A stretch of 64,000 bases of DNA from Mya arenaria (GCF_026914265.1 NC_069129.1:19329945-19393944), one strand, 5' to 3'. Counted from the first letter of the stretch, positions 22,105 through 34,697 are shown. Numbers and translations: made by a program. Notes: a model not told the origin generated them from the letters alone.

Positions 22105-25100
22105 ATGGCCGACATCATAAAGTCTTCTGCTTATGATACTGAAAAACAAAAAAGGAGAAAAAAACCTAATTTCACAGCTAGTGAAACTTCATACATGCCA
22201 TATCCCCCGGAGGGGGATAAAATCCCCCGGAATTTCGACCCATCCCCCGGTCTCCCGGAGGGGGATGAAAATCCCCCGGAATTAAAGTGTTTAAAATTAC
22301 GCAAATTTATCACAGGGTTTAATTATATATGCCTGTTTACAGTTATAATGCCCTTCCTGTCTTGAAGCTTAATTGGATTATCAACTGATGGTGTGTATTA
22401 ACAACACCTATTGGGTGACACTTAATAAATCAGCAGGGCACATTTCATGTATTGTTTTGATTGAAACTGACAGAATTTGCGTAAGAAATGTCAATTAGAC
22501 TGGTCAGATAAAAGGACGATTTTCATTGGTTAAAACTATAATTTTTATCCAATCAGAGAGGATGTAACAAATTAAAGCGTTCTTCATAACATGTGTCATT
22601 GTCATCAAAAGGATTGATAATTAAAATGTGACAGTAAATTATTCATTAAAGAAAAGGATTAAAATAACTAATAGACAATGCTGTTCTTTCTTATGCCTCA
22701 CTAATATGTTTACATACATGACATTGACCTTCATCGCAAATATCGGAAAATAACAGAACTTCCAGAAGAGAAACTGAAAGTAGACAATTCGGATGAAATG
22801 ACTTTTATTTATTTATTATGGTGGTGATGTTTTTATTTTTTGATCAATGCCAAAAGAAGATATGTTTATGAACTTAAACAATAAATTATGCATTTGCTTT
22901 TTATCAGAAGCAAACAAATCTGACTGTTTGGGAATTGAAATGAAAAATATTGATAATTCATTCCATTCTCTCTATTAGTCTGAAAGTCATCATTTATGAT
23001 CATAGGCAGCAGATTTTGTATCCAATTTTAGAGGAAGGTAAGCCCATTAAATTGTCTCTGAAACATATTTTTCTGTGAAGTATTCTATTTTGCAAGTGAG
23101 TGATTTTATTATGCAATATGGTTGTGTCTCATAAAAATACAGATGAAGTGCTGGAAAAAGGGGTAAACAAGGTGAATTGGCATGTGTGTCATGCCCGTAA
23201 TGCTACATGGCGATGATGAAAATCCCCTGGTATGTGACCAAAATCCCCTTAAATTCTGGACATAATCCCCTCAGGAGCCTTTCAAAATTATGGCAATTTG
23301 TTTTTTTTCGTACTTGCGTCTTAAAATACTTTGAAATTTTGCTGAATTAGATCTGCTCAAAAATCCCCCTGAATACTACCAAAATCCCCCTGAATTTTCA
23401 GACTTTTGAACAAATCCCCCTGAATGGTCTCCAGAAAATATGGCATGTATGAAACTTTGATTATAGAGGAATGTATGGGAGACTTCGATACAAGGGAAAT
23501 GCTGACTAACAAATTTACTGATAAAATTTCTAATGAGAAAAAGAAAAGAAAATGGGAAGAAATAGGTGTCAAATGTTCTGCCCTGGGGTGTGCTGTTCGG
23601 ACTGGCGATGAAATCAGTGTTAAATGGCAGAACATGCGAAAAAATGCCAAGGCTGAGATAACAAGGTAGTCTGATATTATATTTAAAAAGTGTTATTGTT
23701 AATATTTTGAAATATATTCAGCATGACAGATGTACTGAATTAAATGCATTTTTTATTCATAAAACAACTTAATATACATGTTTAAATGAAAACGTTATTT
23801 TTGATTCAGAGTAAAGCTTAAAATTTGGCCAGGAACACTAAATTTGTTTATTCAAACTCTTTATTGATACTTTAATTTGTGTTGTAACAGTGAAAGGCTC
23901 CAGCGGAGAGAGAGTGGGCGGGGTACTGACACGCTAAAGAAGGCTACAGATCAAGCCAATAGAATTGTATATATACATGCTGATGCCAGTTTCAATGGAG
24001 TTGTAGGTGGAATGGACTCTGATGAGCCAGGTAATTTCGTGATAAACATGATAATTTGATATATAAAACATAATGTCGTCTGATACATGAAAGGGAATCT
24101 CTTAGTTAAAATAAACAAATCATAGCCTCGTATATACATATGTTATTGTGTTTCTATTTTTAGTAACAAAATCCTTCAACGGAAAATATTGATTATAATT
24201 GAAGAAGGCGGGTAACAGGCTAAGATACATATATAGAAGGCATAAAACGATATTGATTTCTTACCTTAATCTATTTCCAAACGGTGATTTTGCTATAAAG
24301 TCGTTAATCCAATGTAAATTAGAGGTGCATCGTTGTTCACATCCTTCACCTTCAAATACTTCGTCTAAGTTAAAACGTCCGAAAAAAAATCGACTCTGAC
24401 TATAATTCTAGTTGACACAGTTGCCTCCCTTATCTTAATTGTTACAACATTTATTTTGTTTCGAAAATGGTCTTTCGTTTATACCGAATTTAACAGATGA
24501 AGAAGATGCGGAGAGTGAAAGCCTTAGGTCATCAAAGTTACCCCCGCCATCCAAGATCATGATGGCGGCACAGCCTACTGCAGGACCATCAAAGAGCAGT
24601 TACCAAGAACACAAACAGGAACGTGTGTAAGTATTTGCCATGTATTCAAACAACTGCATTGTAAAAATACGATATATGAAATATACACAAATTGAGTAAA
24701 CTTCAACATTAACAGTTTGAATCCACACGTTATTTGATAATTTTTGTCACAATTAACAATAGTTTCAGTTCACTGTTATAACATCATATTATTATGATCC
24801 TTATTATCATAATCCTTATTGTTAATAGTGTCAAGAGAAGGAAGACCAAAGCAGAGGAACTCATTGATTGGCAAATTATATACTTTTAAAATCAGGTGTA
24901 ATTGGCACAGCAAGAGGTATGAAAAAGACTAAGGGTACGGAGGATGTTACAAAAAGTATAAATGTACATGTAGTTCAATGCAAAAGGGGTTTCAACCACA
25001 ACAATTATATGTTAAATGAATTGTTTATGCCAAATAATAAAGATTGTATTACCAAATCGGCAAAGTTGTTTATGTTTTGTTTTGTTTTACAGAAGGAAAT

Positions 25101-25137
25101 CAATCGGGTGAAGCTGAGAGTGATGGAAAAAATATGA
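22105..25137 (+). pseudogene. Harbinger-type Myb/SANT-like accessory gene, split by insertion
   Basis: The start MADIIKSSAYDTEKQKRRK follows a CCAAG ATG G context. The first coding exon, once the insertion at 22190-23451 is discounted, runs 22105-22189 and 23458-23665. The Myb/SANT-like helices are NFTASET | LIIEEC, DKISNEKKKRKWEEIGVKC and GDEISVKWQNMRKNAKAEI. Later exons have good splice sites: 23891-24030 (ERLQRRESGRGTDTLKKATD), 24497-24626 (acidic, then SKLPPPSKIMMAAQPTAGPS), about 24829 onward (KRRKTKAEELIDWQ) and 25093-25137 (KEINRVKLRVMEKI). Such a protein is the DNA-binding partner of PIF/Harbinger transposases. Its convergence with transposase exons on minus supports that. It is disrupted by the 1,262-bp insertion unless this is spliced out. 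The exon after 24829 meets a stop soon. Confidence 0.7.
22190..23451. mobile_element. 1,262-bp non-autonomous TIR element in a coding exon
   Basis: Perfect 14-bp TIRs: CATACATGCCATAT at 22190-22203 and its reverse complement at 23438-23451. A 6-bp target duplication AAACTT flanks it (22184-22189 and 23452-23457). Removing the element plus one AAACTT restores the Myb/SANT reading frame exactly. Both ends carry C-run repeats (ATCCCCCGG on the left; AATCCCCCTGAA on the right) in the same orientation. No transposase is seen. The superfamily is uncertain. Confidence 0.85.
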
Positions 25138-25509
25138 AAAAAAACTGGATACAGAGGAAATAGACGGATTCATCCGGACAACCTTCTTCGAGAGTTAAAC
25201 ATGAACATGTGATATGGTTTATTTCATCCTGGTTTTCATGGCGTTTATTTATTATTTGACTGTTTGCAATTTATGTACGAGCTTGTAAAGTTACCTACAT
25301 GATGTTTTTAATTCAGTGTGAATCGTCTGTCTGCAATATTTGGGCCATTCTGAGCGATTTACCTTACTTGCCAAAATAAAGTGAGCACGTAAAAAATCCG
25401 TGTATCCAACAGGTGTTGTTTTTCATTAATAAGTGCCTTTACACAATACACAAACAATTATGAATGAAGAGCAAACAATGTAAGAATTATTATTTTTTAC
25501 TTCAAGAGG

Positions 25510-25685
25510 TGTATGAAGATGTTGATAAATCTAACAGCGATGATGATAAACTAACAGTGGTGATGATTAACTAACAGTTGTGATGATGAACTAACAGTGG
25601 TGATGATGAACTAACAATGGTGATGAAGAATGAGCAGTGGTGATGAATAACGAGCAGTGGTGATGATGAACGAGCATTTATGATA
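25510..25685. repeat. 20-bp minisatellite, unit-1 copy
   Basis: Repeats of GTGATGATGAACTAACAGTG with variants (GAGCAGTG), about 8 units, beside the transposase stop. The same array recurs at 27138-27313 in the second duplication unit. Confidence 0.8.
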
Positions 25686-25721
25686 GCAGTGGTATATATA
25701 TATAAGTCCATATCGATACTA

Positions 25722-26553
25722 CACAGAGAAGAAGTTTTCCACAATGAAGTCTCTAGTGGCAACGCCAGTACCACCATCTTGGTGTACTCCATCATTCCCA
25801 TTCTGTGGCTGAATGAACTCATCGTCGTCCATAGGCATGTTCATGTCCACTGCAATATTATGTAGGATTACACATGCCACAGCTACCTTGCATGCCTTTT
25901 CTGGTCTGAGGCGTATCTGTAAAATTATATAATTTAATTGAAAAAGGTGAATATTTGAACGTGTGCGCGTACATGCATGATCGGTTTGGTGTTTGTTTAA
26001 GTGCGTGTACTAATACTATAACTATTAAGAAACGATACGATAAGATAAATTAATCTTATTTAAAATCGGTTATGATAATCATAAATAACACTAGCTATTT
26101 CCGACATAATAGATTATCCAATAACATACAAACAAAAGACCAAGAAAGATTCAAGATCATAATATCACATGTTATAGTATAAATGCATAGGTTGCAATAA
26201 GATTATAGGCTTCATTATTTTTATAAAAATAACCAGATACATTAAAAGTTACAAGATAAAATATGTTCATGATTTAAATACTAGCACAATACATTAAGTG
26301 GAAATTAAATTAAGGCAACAGTAAGGCACACAACATGTAGTTTAAACACTAATAAATAACATTAATTAATATACAACCATTATTCATATATACACAAGTA
26401 GTACCTCTGAATGTAAAACATGAAATCTCCTCTTAAGCCTGCCAAATGCTCTCTCGATGCAGGCCCTTGTCCGAGTGTGTGCCTGTTGATATCTTTCCTT
26501 TGCTTCACTGTCAACCCTAATAAAAGGGGTCATGAGGAATGGTTTCAGGGCGT
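25722..26553 (-). pseudogene. Harbinger (HARBI1-like) transposase, last two exons, copy 1
   Basis: On minus, an exon at about 26553-26405 encodes YALKPFLMTPF and ERAFGRLKRRFHVLHSE, containing the third catalytic residue (Glu of ERAFGRLK) of the PIF/Harbinger DDE nuclease. After an intron ending TTTTACAG, the final exon 25920-25722 encodes IRLRPEKACKVAVACVILHN, then IAVDMNMP, and ends DFIVENFFSV. Upstream exons with the first two catalytic Asp residues are not present in this unit. It converges with the Myb/SANT gene, as in autonomous Harbinger elements. Confidence 0.8.
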
Positions 26554-27137
26554 ACCTGCATATAATAAGACATAATAATGCAACTTGGCAAGGATGGATG
26601 TCTCTGATTCATAAGTAATATATCCAATAAAGAACCTTTAATACATATTCTTATTACTGTAACAAAATCAATCTTATCTATGTAGTAGTGATGGGCAATC
26701 ACCTTGGATTTTCATAATCGCTTAATCGGAAACCTGATCGATCCATTATCCGATTAATCAGCTGTAATCAGACAGTATCACAAAAGCATCATTTTCTGAT
26801 GTATATATCAATAAGGACCTTTGTTTTCATGTGTATTTCATTTCTTATGCTTCATCCTGGTTTTCATGGCGTTTATTTATTATTTGACTGTTTGCAATTT
26901 ATGTACGAGCTTGTAAAGTTACCTACATGATGTTTTTAATTCAGTGTGAATCGTCTGTCTGCAATATTTGGGCCATTCTGAGCGATTTACCTTACTTGCC
27001 AAAATAAAGTGAGCACGTAAAAAATCCGTGTATCCAACAGGTGTTGTTTTTCATTAATAAGTGCCTTTACACAATACACAAACAATTATGAATGAAGAGC
27101 AAACAATGTAAGAATTATTATTTTTTACTTCAAGAGG

Positions 27138-27313
27138 TGTATGAAGATGTTGATAAATCTAACAGCGATGATGATAAACTAACAGTGGTGATGATTAACT
27201 AACAGTTGTGATGATGAACTAACAGTGGTGATGATGAACTAACAATGGTGATGAAGAATGAGCAGTGGTGATGAATAACGAGCAGTGGTGATGATGAACG
27301 AGCATTTATGATA
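27138..27313. repeat. 20-bp minisatellite, unit-2 copy
   Basis: Copy of 25510-25685 carried along in the 1,628-bp tandem duplication. Same unit number by eye. Confidence 0.8.
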
Positions 27314-27349
27314 GCAGTGGTATATATATATAAGTCCATATCGATACTA

Positions 27350-28181
27350 CACAGAGAAGAAGTTTTCCACAATGAAGTCTCTAGTGGCAACGCCAGTACC
27401 ACCATCTTGGTGTACTCCATCATTCCCATTCTGTGGCTGAATGAACTCATCGTCGTCCATAGGCATGTTCATGTCCACTGCAATATTATGTAGGATTACA
27501 CATGCCACAGCTACCTTGCATGCCTTTTCTGGTCTGAGGCGTATCTGTAAAATTATATAATTTAATTGAAAAAGGTGAATATTTGAACGTGTGCGCGTAC
27601 ATGCATGATCGGTTTGGTGTTTGTTTAAGTGCGTGTACTAATACTATAACTATTAAGAAACGATACGATAAGATAAATTAATCTTATTTAAAATCGGTTA
27701 TGATAATCATAAATAACACTAGCTATTTCCACCATAATAGATTATCCAATAACATACAAACAAAAGACCAAGAAAGATTCAAGATCATAATATCACATGT
27801 TATAGTATAAATGCATAGGTTGCAATAAGATTATAGGCTTCATTATTTTTATAAAAATAACCAGATACATTAAAAGTTACAAGATAAAATATGTTCATGA
27901 TTTAAATACTAGCACAATACATTAAGTGGAAATTAAATTAAGGCAACAGTAAGGCACACAACATGTAGTTTAAACACTAATAAATAACATTAATTAATAT
28001 ACAACCATTATTCATATATACACAAGTAGTACCTCTGAATGTAAAACATGAAATCTCCTCTTAAGCCTGCCAAATGCTCTCTCGATGCAGGCCCTTGTCT
28101 GAGTGTGTGCCTGTTGATATCTTTCCTTTGCTTCACTGTCAACCCTAATAAAAGGGGTCATGAGGAATGGTTTCAGGGCGT
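27350..28181 (-). pseudogene. Harbinger transposase, last two exons, copy 2
   Basis: Same two exons as copy 1, displaced by 1,628 bp (exons about 28181-28033 and 27548-27350). No further 5' exons are recognised between 28.5 and 31 kb, so the transposase N-terminal half is missing from the window. Confidence 0.8.
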
Positions 28182-28794
28182 ACCTGCATATAATAAGACA
28201 TAATAATGCAACTTGGCAAGGATGGATGTCTCTGATTCATAAGTAATATATCCAATAAAGAACCTTTAATACATATTCTTATTACTGTAACAAAATCAAT
28301 CTTATCTATGTAGTAGTGATGGGCAATCACCTTGGATTTTCATAATCGCTTAATCGGAAACCTGATCGATCCATTATCCGATTAATCAGCTGTAATCAGA
28401 CAGTATCACAAAAGCATCATTTTCTGATGTATATATCAATAAGGACCTTTGTTTTCATGTGTATTTCATTTCTTATGCTTCAGTCAGAAAACAGGTATTA
28501 TTTCTGGCATATTGAATAATTCTAAATATTATTAAAAAAAATATTCCAAGGTTTATGAAGTAAGGGAACACTTCATGGTGAGGTTTACTTAAGATGACAA
28601 ATAAATATTATAAAAATATTATATATTTATAACTATTACATTATTATGTAAATTATAAAGATAATACATGGTTGACCATGGCTTTTGGTTGATAATTGCC
28701 CCAGTGCACATAATAATTACCAGAGGCATTTTTCAACCATGTCTTATCCTGTATGATACATATGTTTTGTCATTTGAACAAATTTGTCAATGAC

Positions 28795-29130
28795 TTATGC
28801 ACCAGTCAATTTTAACCACAGCCCCCCCCCCCCTGTTCCGGGGGTATACCAGGGAAAGCCAGGGAAATGGGCTGTATTTTTACCTTCTAGGTGGCTCCAC
28901 AGTGCTGATTGAATGCAGTGGTTTTGTCTTCCCGGGAATGGGCCTAACATAAGATTCCTGTGGGTTCAGGGGCATTTGGCGGGGGTTTCACGAGCAGTTC
29001 CTTCCCACTGCTAGAGCACTTTGGCCCGGCTTGGCTGGACCGAAAGTCAAAGTCCCCACTATTCCCCGGACGGGGGGGGGGGGGGGGGGGGGGGGTTGGT
29101 TACAATTGACAACTGACTGGTGCATTATTA
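28795..29130. mobile_element. MITE with TTATGCACCAGTCAA termini and C/G runs
   Basis: The left end TTATGCACCAGTCAATTTTA is followed by a C run. The right end has a 24-G run (29072-29095) followed by GTTACAATTGACAACTGACTGGTGCAT, the approximate reverse complement of the left end. About 335 bp, non-coding. Confidence 0.7.
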
Positions 29131-32100
29131 AACCGGTTTTTAAAAATAAATTGAAAAAAATGAGACATAACACATTGGTTTTGGATGACATTAGCTATAA
29201 AAAATAACGAGTACTTGGAAACGTATTTTCGGAGTAGGACGGTAAACATTTCCATTCTTCAAACAGTTGTTACATCGACTGATCTTGACGTTCATTTCAA
29301 TATGTGAGCACAGCTGGGGTCGATCAAGCCTAGTTTTATAAGAATCTGGGCTTGAATGACCCTAACCATTTCGCGGGAATAATTTGCACTTTTCCAGCAC
29401 CTGGACGACCGATATCCAGGGTAATCTAATATTTTTGGATCGATGTCCCCCCCCGGCCGTCCGCCATCATAAAGCGATTTGAACGCAAAGAAAAACTAAA
29501 TGAAAGTACTGTTAAAACTTAAAGTATCGGTTACTTCCCTTAGCTCTAAGTCTGAAAATCATGGAAAATGATTTAAATTGAGTATGTAAACAAAACAAAT
29601 TCTAGGGGGAGACCCCCCCCCCCCAAAAAAAAAATATAAATAAATAAAATAATAACACGCACAAAAAACACCTTGTGACAGGGGTGGACCCCTCCCACGA
29701 CCACCCCCAATCGCCCCTACACGACTCATGTAGCTTGCCCTTTTCAAAACTCCACCCTGCCCTTTTCAAATCCTGGCTGGAGCACTGCACACCATGGATA
29801 CATAAAATTTGAATATGTCTCAATATTGTTTGAAAGCAATTGACGGGCAATATGAAAATATCCTTTCAACAGGCTTTTTTTAAAAATTCATTTTGCTGTG
29901 ATTCATCGACGAATAATCGTTTATAACCAACACTTGACTGTCGGTAAATGCTAGTGCTATAATTATGCAAACTTATTCAATTGCGCATGCGCAGTAACAT
30001 TCACGTGAGCATCCCCCACGAGAAAGTTGGCAAACTTTTTGACATTTCCAATACTTTTTGTAAATAAAATGTTTAAACGTACGCTTTGTGTTGGATTCGA
30101 TGCAAATGGTGTTGCTTGGATATGGTTCTTTTTTACCATTCCCACCTTATTTAAGAGATTTAAAAACACATCAATAAAAAGCGATTGCCGGCTACTTCTT
30201 TCCGCAGGCTACTGCTCTCCAACCAGTAGAGCTGTCAGGAAACTTCATTTGAAAAAGAATGGAAATGCTAGTGTTAAAAAAACATAAGTTTTTCTTGAAA
30301 CAACACCAATAAGCCATTTTTAATTAATGCCAAATTTAACCCTTCATTTAGAATGATTTCACATGTAAAATACTTTTTTAAAATCATGTTGTTTTTGTTT
30401 ACCAGATTTAACATTTCAACCTGAGCCTAAAACCTATGCCCTACTGTTAGGAAATCAGTCCATTACCTTCAGCTCGAGCCAACGAGGAAATCGAGCTAAG
30501 CGGGTTTCAGCCAATGGGGTTCGACTGTACATCAAAAAATCATACATATCTTCCCTTTTGGAAAAATATTTTTAGTTAGACTTGCACCACAACTACAAAA
30601 TTTTCCATCAGCATACAAGAATTCAAGACCAATTGGTTGATATAAATGGTATTTTTCAAGATACTACCAATCTGCATGAAAAGTACTTTAGGAACCTTAC
30701 AGTCAAGAACTGCCATTTTTGTTCTCAGAGTACCTAGATATGGAACAGTTTTAGTTAGTTAGTTATTTTTATGTATCCTTTTAAAATTATTGCTACATGA
30801 TTTGTTTTAGTAAATTAATAATTTATTTTAAATCCAGGTTGTTTTTTGTCATTTTTGTAAGTTAAATTTGACGATTTAATTAAAAAAGTGCAGACTATAC
30901 CAGTATGCTGTGATTGTGGCAACCATGAACTTTATTCCCCCCGCGTGCCATGTATTGACACTTGAACATAAAAACTTTGAATGAAAGCAGCATTTGAAAT
31001 ACTTACCAGAGTATCATGTTCTTTTGAACTTGTATCTAAGGCTAGCGTCTTTATTGATTAAATTGTAAATAAACTGATTTGAATCGGAAAAAGGCTTTTT
31101 ATCACAGGTGTTCCATATTTATATAGTGTTCTAAGTATAGTGCACAACATTAAAAGCGCATCAAAATATGGTATACCAGGTATTGCTTATTTTAAAATGT
31201 ATGAAATTTAGCTACAGGTAACTATATTAAATTAAATTTGGGCTCTCAGTATTCATAAAATTAAACATATTGCAGCCTATGCAGGTCATATGAGGCTCAT
31301 TCAGAGTTGGGCCAGTGATACCAGGGTTCATGATGGGTGAATTTATCATTTTGTACACATGTTAAAGCCATTAAATGGGATGATGCATTCCTTTGCCCCT
31401 CTTGTGGAGATAAGTAACTATAAAGTGACTGGCAAATATGTAAACGTTTAATTATTTAAAAAAAAATATAGTACTTTAAACAGTTAAAACAAATAATACA
31501 AATAACATGAAAAATATTGTGCACAAACTTTTGTTCTGAAGTATAGTTAAAGGTCATGGTCGAAAACAGGTTGTATTTAGGTCAAATAAAACATGTGACA
31601 GCCACCATTTTGGATGCAAATTATAAACAACAGATGATTGAAACAGATTTTATTTTTTTTGTTTTTACAAAGATGAATGATTGCTTTAAATGGTACACAC
31701 AAACATTTATCTTTTATAATCACTTATTTATGATTGAAATGTAAATAATCCTTAGGTGGTCGAAAACCGGTTGCTCCGGGATACATTTGAAGGTAAGTAG
31801 TAATATTTTCAAGATATGTGTATAAATTTTTGAAGGTATATTGTAATATTTTTAAGATATACTGGTTGAGTTTGTAAATCCGAACATTTTTACAGTTTTT
31901 TAACAATATCTTTGCGAGTTTTGGTTCTAGTAACTTCAAACTTGGCATGAATAATATTTAGTTCAAACCTCAGCCTCTGCTGAAGTACACATTCACAAAA
32001 TATTTTGATTCATGAACGCAAAACGTTCATTTCATGCACAGTGAATCACCATTCACTCGGTGAAATGGAGTATGTAAATCCCGATCGCTTAAAAAATGAT

Positions 32101-32430
32101 ATTTTATCTAAAAATAGATTGCTATTCCGTCATAGTTTGTTTTCATTTCTAATCAAACTCAAGAACCGCTCAGTATTTGAATCCAAATTAAATGATACGG
32201 AAACAATCGACTCAAAAACATCATAAAGTGTGACCTTCTATTTATAAGCATAATATAAATAGATCCAGGTCACTGCGAGGCCCTGATGGGGGTAAGGCTA
32301 TAACACACTATATTTTTAAGAATCTGCATTTCTATATTTTGATAATGAATTTTAGCCGTAAAAGTGTAAAAGTATTTGAAACAAACCAAAATTCACTCAC
32401 TCAATGAATGAATGAATGAATGTATCAATC
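29131..32430. other. Non-coding region
   Basis: No coding sequence recognised. It includes C- and A-rich low complexity at about 29607-29640. A short segment near 30470-30530 holds repeated TCGAGC / CCAACGAGG words ending GGGGTTCGACTGTA; this is not a tRNA. An (AATG)n stretch lies near 32401-32423. Confidence 0.5.
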
Positions 32431-32439
32431 ACAATCAAT

Positions 32440-34600
32440 CTACATGTGAAGAAGAAGAGGGATATATTGCTTTGCACATGTCGGTCAGTAGGTCGGTCGG
32501 TCTGTCGGTAGACAAAAGCTTGTCTGATTGATAACTCAACAATTCATGCACCAATGGCCCTCAAACTTGACTTGGAGATTGGGCCTGACCAGTAGATTGC
32601 CTCTATTAATTTTAGGGGTCATCAGGCCAAAGGTCAAGGTCAAAGTGCCCTTGAATAGTAAAAGGTTGTCCGTGTGATAACTCAAAAATGCCTGCGCCCA
32701 TGGCCATTAAACTTGACTTGACTTGTTATCACTCGGACAAGCTTTAAAATAATTTTACCATTAAAGGTCACTGTGACCTTGACCTTTGACCAGATGAGCC
32801 CTAAAATCAATAGGGTGACATTTAATGGTGAAATTATTTTAAAGCTTGTCCGAGTGATAACTCAGCAATGCCTATCCCTATGGTCATAAAACTTGATATG
32901 AAAGTTGGGCCCAACCAGTAGATGACCCCTATTGTTTTGGGGGATCATCGGGCCAAAGGTCAAGGTCACAGTGACCTTGTATGGTAAAAGGTTGTCCGAG
33001 CGATAACTCAACAATGTCTGCACCCATGGCCCTCATACTTGACTTGGAGGTTGGGCCTGACCAGTAGATGACCCCTATAATTTTAGGGGGTCATCGGGCC
33101 AAAGGTCAAGGTCACAGTGACCTTAAATGGTAAAAAGGTTGTCTGAGAGATAACTTGACAATGCCTGCACCCATGGCCTTCAAACTTGACTTGGAGGATG
33201 GGCCTGGCCAGTGGATGACACCTTTTGTTTTTGAGGGTCGTCGGGCCAAAGGTCAAGGTCACAGTGACCTTGAATGGTAAAAGGTTGTGTGTGTGATAAC
33301 TCAACAATGCCTGCATCCATGGCCCTCAAAATTGACTTGGAGGTTTGGCCTGACCAGTAGATGACCCCTATTGTTTTTGGGGGTCATCTGGCCAAAGGTC
33401 AAGGTCACAGTGACTTTGAATGGTAAAAAGTTGTCTGAATGATAACTTGACAATGCCTGCACCCATGGCCCTCAAACTTGACTTGGAGGTTGGGCTTGAC
33501 CAGTAGATGACCCCTATTGTTTTAAGGGGTAATTGGGCCAAATGTCAAGGCCACAGTGACCTTGAGTGGTAAAAGGTTGTTGAGTGATAACTTGGCCAAG
33601 CCTTTACCCATGGCCCTCAAACTTGACTTGGAGGTTGGGCATGACCAGTAGATGACCCCTATTGTTTTTGGGGTTCATCGGACCAAAGGTCAAGGTCGCA
33701 GTGACCTTGACTGGTTAAAGATTGTGTGAGTGACAACTTGACAATGCCTGCACCAATGGCTCTCAAACCTGACTTGGATATTGGGCCTGACCAGTAGATT
33801 GCCTCTATTAATTTTTCGGGTCATCAGGCCAAAGGTCAAGGTAGAAGTGCCCTTGAATAGTAAAAGGTTGTCCGTGTGACAACTCAACAATGCCTGCGCC
33901 CATGGCCATTAAACTTGACTTGGAGGTTGGGCCTGACCAGTAGATGACCCCTATTGATTTAAGGGGTCAAAGGTCAAGGTCACAGTGATCTTGAAAGCAA
34001 ACTCGACAATTTCTGGACCTATGGTCATCAAACTTGACATGAAGGTTAGGCCTGACCAGTAGATGACCCCTATTGACATTGGGGTTCATCTGGCCAAGGT
34101 CAAGGTCACAGTAACCTTTAACACAAAAAAGTAAACAAATCTTCTCCCAGTGATATCTCAACAACGACTGAATCTATGATCATCAGACTTGACATGGAAG
34201 TTGGGCCTGACCAGGAAATGACCCTTATTGATTTTAGGAGTCATTGGGTCAAAGGTCAAGTTCACAGTGACCTTGAATGAAAAAAGCCTGTCTGTGTGAT
34301 AACTTGTCAATGCCTGCACCCATGGCCCTCAAACCTGACTTGGAGTTGTGTCTGACCTGTAGATGACCCCTTATGATTTAAGGGGTCATTGGGTCAAAGG
34401 TCAAGGTCACAGTGACCTTGAATGAAAAAAGCCTGTCTGTGTGATAACTTGTCAATGCCTGCACCCATGACCCTCAAACTTGACATTTAGAATTTTGGTG
34501 ACCAGCTGATGACTCCTATGGATTTTGAGGTCATAGAGTCAACGGTCATGGTCATAACAAACTCTATCCTCACACTTTGAATGGTCATAATCTTAAAACA
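32440..34600. repeat. Tandem array of about 14 units of ~146 bp
   Basis: Units start near 32530, 32677, 32857, 33002, 33149, 33294, 33440, 33585, 33730, 33877, 34004, 34152, 34299 and 34441 (GATAACTCAACAATGCCTGC). Each holds CATGGCCCTCAAACTTGACT, GACCAGTAGATGACCCCTAT and GGTCAAGGTCACAGTGACC. Units are diverged by several percent or more, so the array is not new. Frames on minus across it are by-products. Confidence 0.9.
32725..32861. repeat. Inverted segment inside the 146-bp array
   Basis: 41-nt arms 32725-32765 and 32821-32861 (GTTATCACTCGGACAAGC ... and its complement) with one mismatch. They surround a unit core that runs opposite to the rest of the array (AGGTCACTGTGACCTTGACC). Confidence 0.8.
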
Positions 34601-34697
34601 TCTCTTGTTATAAATAGAATTCACGCTTTACATTTGAACTGCATGTTTTGAAAAACATCGGAAACAATAAAATCTAAATGTCAAGTTTGAGGGTCAT

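Larger units (their letters stand above)
25223..26850. repeat. Tandem segmental duplication, unit 1 (1,628 bp)
   Basis: Repeated directly at 26851-28478 with a constant offset of 1,628 bp. Only a couple of substitutions were seen (for example CCGACATAAT versus CCACCATAAT). TTCA microhomology is present at the joints. Confidence 0.9.
26851..28478. repeat. Tandem segmental duplication, unit 2
   Basis: Near-identical direct copy of 25223-26850, including its transposase exons and minisatellite. Either a very recent duplication or an assembly artefact such as a collapsed or duplicated haplotype. Confidence 0.9.

Noticed and set aside
26685-26715. hAT-like end AGTGATGGGCAATC
   Set aside because: A short match only; no matching inverted end or 8-bp duplication could be found.
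30027-30287. 86-residue frame starting MANFLTF
   Set aside because: Overlaps an equally long antisense frame; no motif, no splice signals and no family resemblance.
30449-30532. tRNA-like segment ending GGGGTTCGACTGTA
   Set aside because: The B-box-like word is present, but there is no A box or cloverleaf that pairs at the right spacing.
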